Shown: in pieces, positions 6,826 to 7,013 of the stretch
Position numbering within the stretch: the stretch's first letter is position 1
How the letters are laid out: each line of letters starts with the position of its first letter
Origin: CAYQTE01 sp964420285
GTDB taxonomy: Bacteria > Planctomycetota > Phycisphaerae > Tepidisphaerales > Tepidisphaeraceae
DNA length: 7,013 nt
Direction: 5' to 3'
Assembly: GCA_964420285.1 (NCBI GenBank)
Contig: CAYQTE010000133.1
Span: forward strand, 1 to 7,013
Translations under genes and position numbers: made by a program
Notes under the pieces: model-generated
What the model saw: the letters and a program-made list of their open reading frames with translations, nothing else
Told to the model about the DNA's origin: nothing
Databases searched by the model: none

Positions 6826-7013
6826 ACCTCCCGATCCACCGCCGCCGCGATCTTTTTTACCGCCTGCATCATCTGATTGAACTGCGCCGGCGTGATCGAC
6901 TGCGCCCCGTCCGTCAGGGCGTGTTCCGGGTCGGTGTGGACCTCGATAATCAGCCCATCCGCCCCGTGGCCACCGCCGCTCGGGCCGCGAACATCCCCGC
7001 CACATTCGCCAAG
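6822..7013 (-). CDS. aroF: 3-deoxy-7-phosphoheptulonate (DAHP) synthase, C-terminal fragment with apparent frameshift (5' end outside window)
   Basis: The minus strand from 6965 to the TGA at 6824-6822 encodes 47 residues beginning GADGLIIEVHTDPEHALTDG and ending AAAVDREV, a clear match to the C-terminus of type I-beta DAHP synthases (AroF/AroA family). These condense phosphoenolpyruvate and erythrose-4-phosphate in the first step of the shikimate pathway. The Glu of IEVH and the Asp of LTDG, 11 residues apart, correspond to two metal ligands known from the Thermotoga enzyme (E298 and D309). Upstream of the GGGG run at 6962-6965 the family-like sequence (NVAGMFAARAAVAT) continues in a different frame. 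One extra G would join the two as RAAVAT-GADGL. So this is either a sequencing or assembly error in a homopolymer or a real frameshift that would disable the gene. The rest of the gene lies beyond the right edge. Confidence 0.85.
   Translation of the reverse strand, partial: LGECGGDVRGPSGGGHGADGLIIEVHTDPEHALTDGAQSITPAQFNQMMQAVKKIAAAVDREV

Noticed and set aside
6826..7005. N-terminal extension of the 144-residue hypothetical protein to 204 residues
   Set aside because: The extra 60 residues are out of frame over the aroF C-terminus and consist mainly of Gly, Arg and Asp; the aroF reading is clearly the real one.

Overview
The window is GC-rich bacterial DNA, densely coded, with five genes on the plus strand converging on two genes on the minus strand. 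Export signals (one Tat-like, two Sec-like) and a Spy/CpxP-like periplasmic-type protein suggest a diderm bacterium. The mix of exported phosphoesterases and unassigned secreted proteins, with GTG/TTG start candidates, would suit a Planctomycetota-like or related environmental lineage. That assignment is an impression from gene content and no marker gene here proves it.

Left part (1-3429): the C-terminal end of a small LTxxQ-type (Spy/CpxP-like) protein runs in from the left edge. It is followed 29 bases later by two consecutive, clearly homologous metallophosphoesterases, each with a Fn3/purple-acid-phosphatase-like N-terminal domain. The two overlap by 8 bases, so they are probably co-transcribed and translationally coupled. 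The first copy has all the classical metal-binding motifs (DxH, GD, GNHE, H, GHxH) and a Tat-type signal. The second keeps the fold and several motif residues but has lost ligands in three motifs (GD to GN, GNH to GTH, GHDH to AHDN) and carries a Sec-type signal. This active-enzyme plus probable pseudoenzyme pair is the most interesting item in the window.

Middle part (3430-6378): a 101-base gap holds a perfect 12-bp inverted repeat. It is followed by a secreted aromatic-rich protein of unrecognised family (possibly an alpha/alpha-barrel protein). After a further gap of about 200 bases comes an FMN-dependent nitronate monooxygenase / 2-nitropropane dioxygenase-like protein with a four-cysteine C-terminal segment. 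Its start codon is uncertain.

Right part (6379-7013): on the minus strand lies the C-terminal end of a type I-beta DAHP synthase (aroF, shikimate pathway), which has an apparent one-base deletion in a G/C run. A 144-residue protein of unknown function follows, whose GTG start overlaps the aroF stop. This pair converges on the monooxygenase with only 12 bases between stop codons. No RNA gene, mobile element, CRISPR array or origin was seen.
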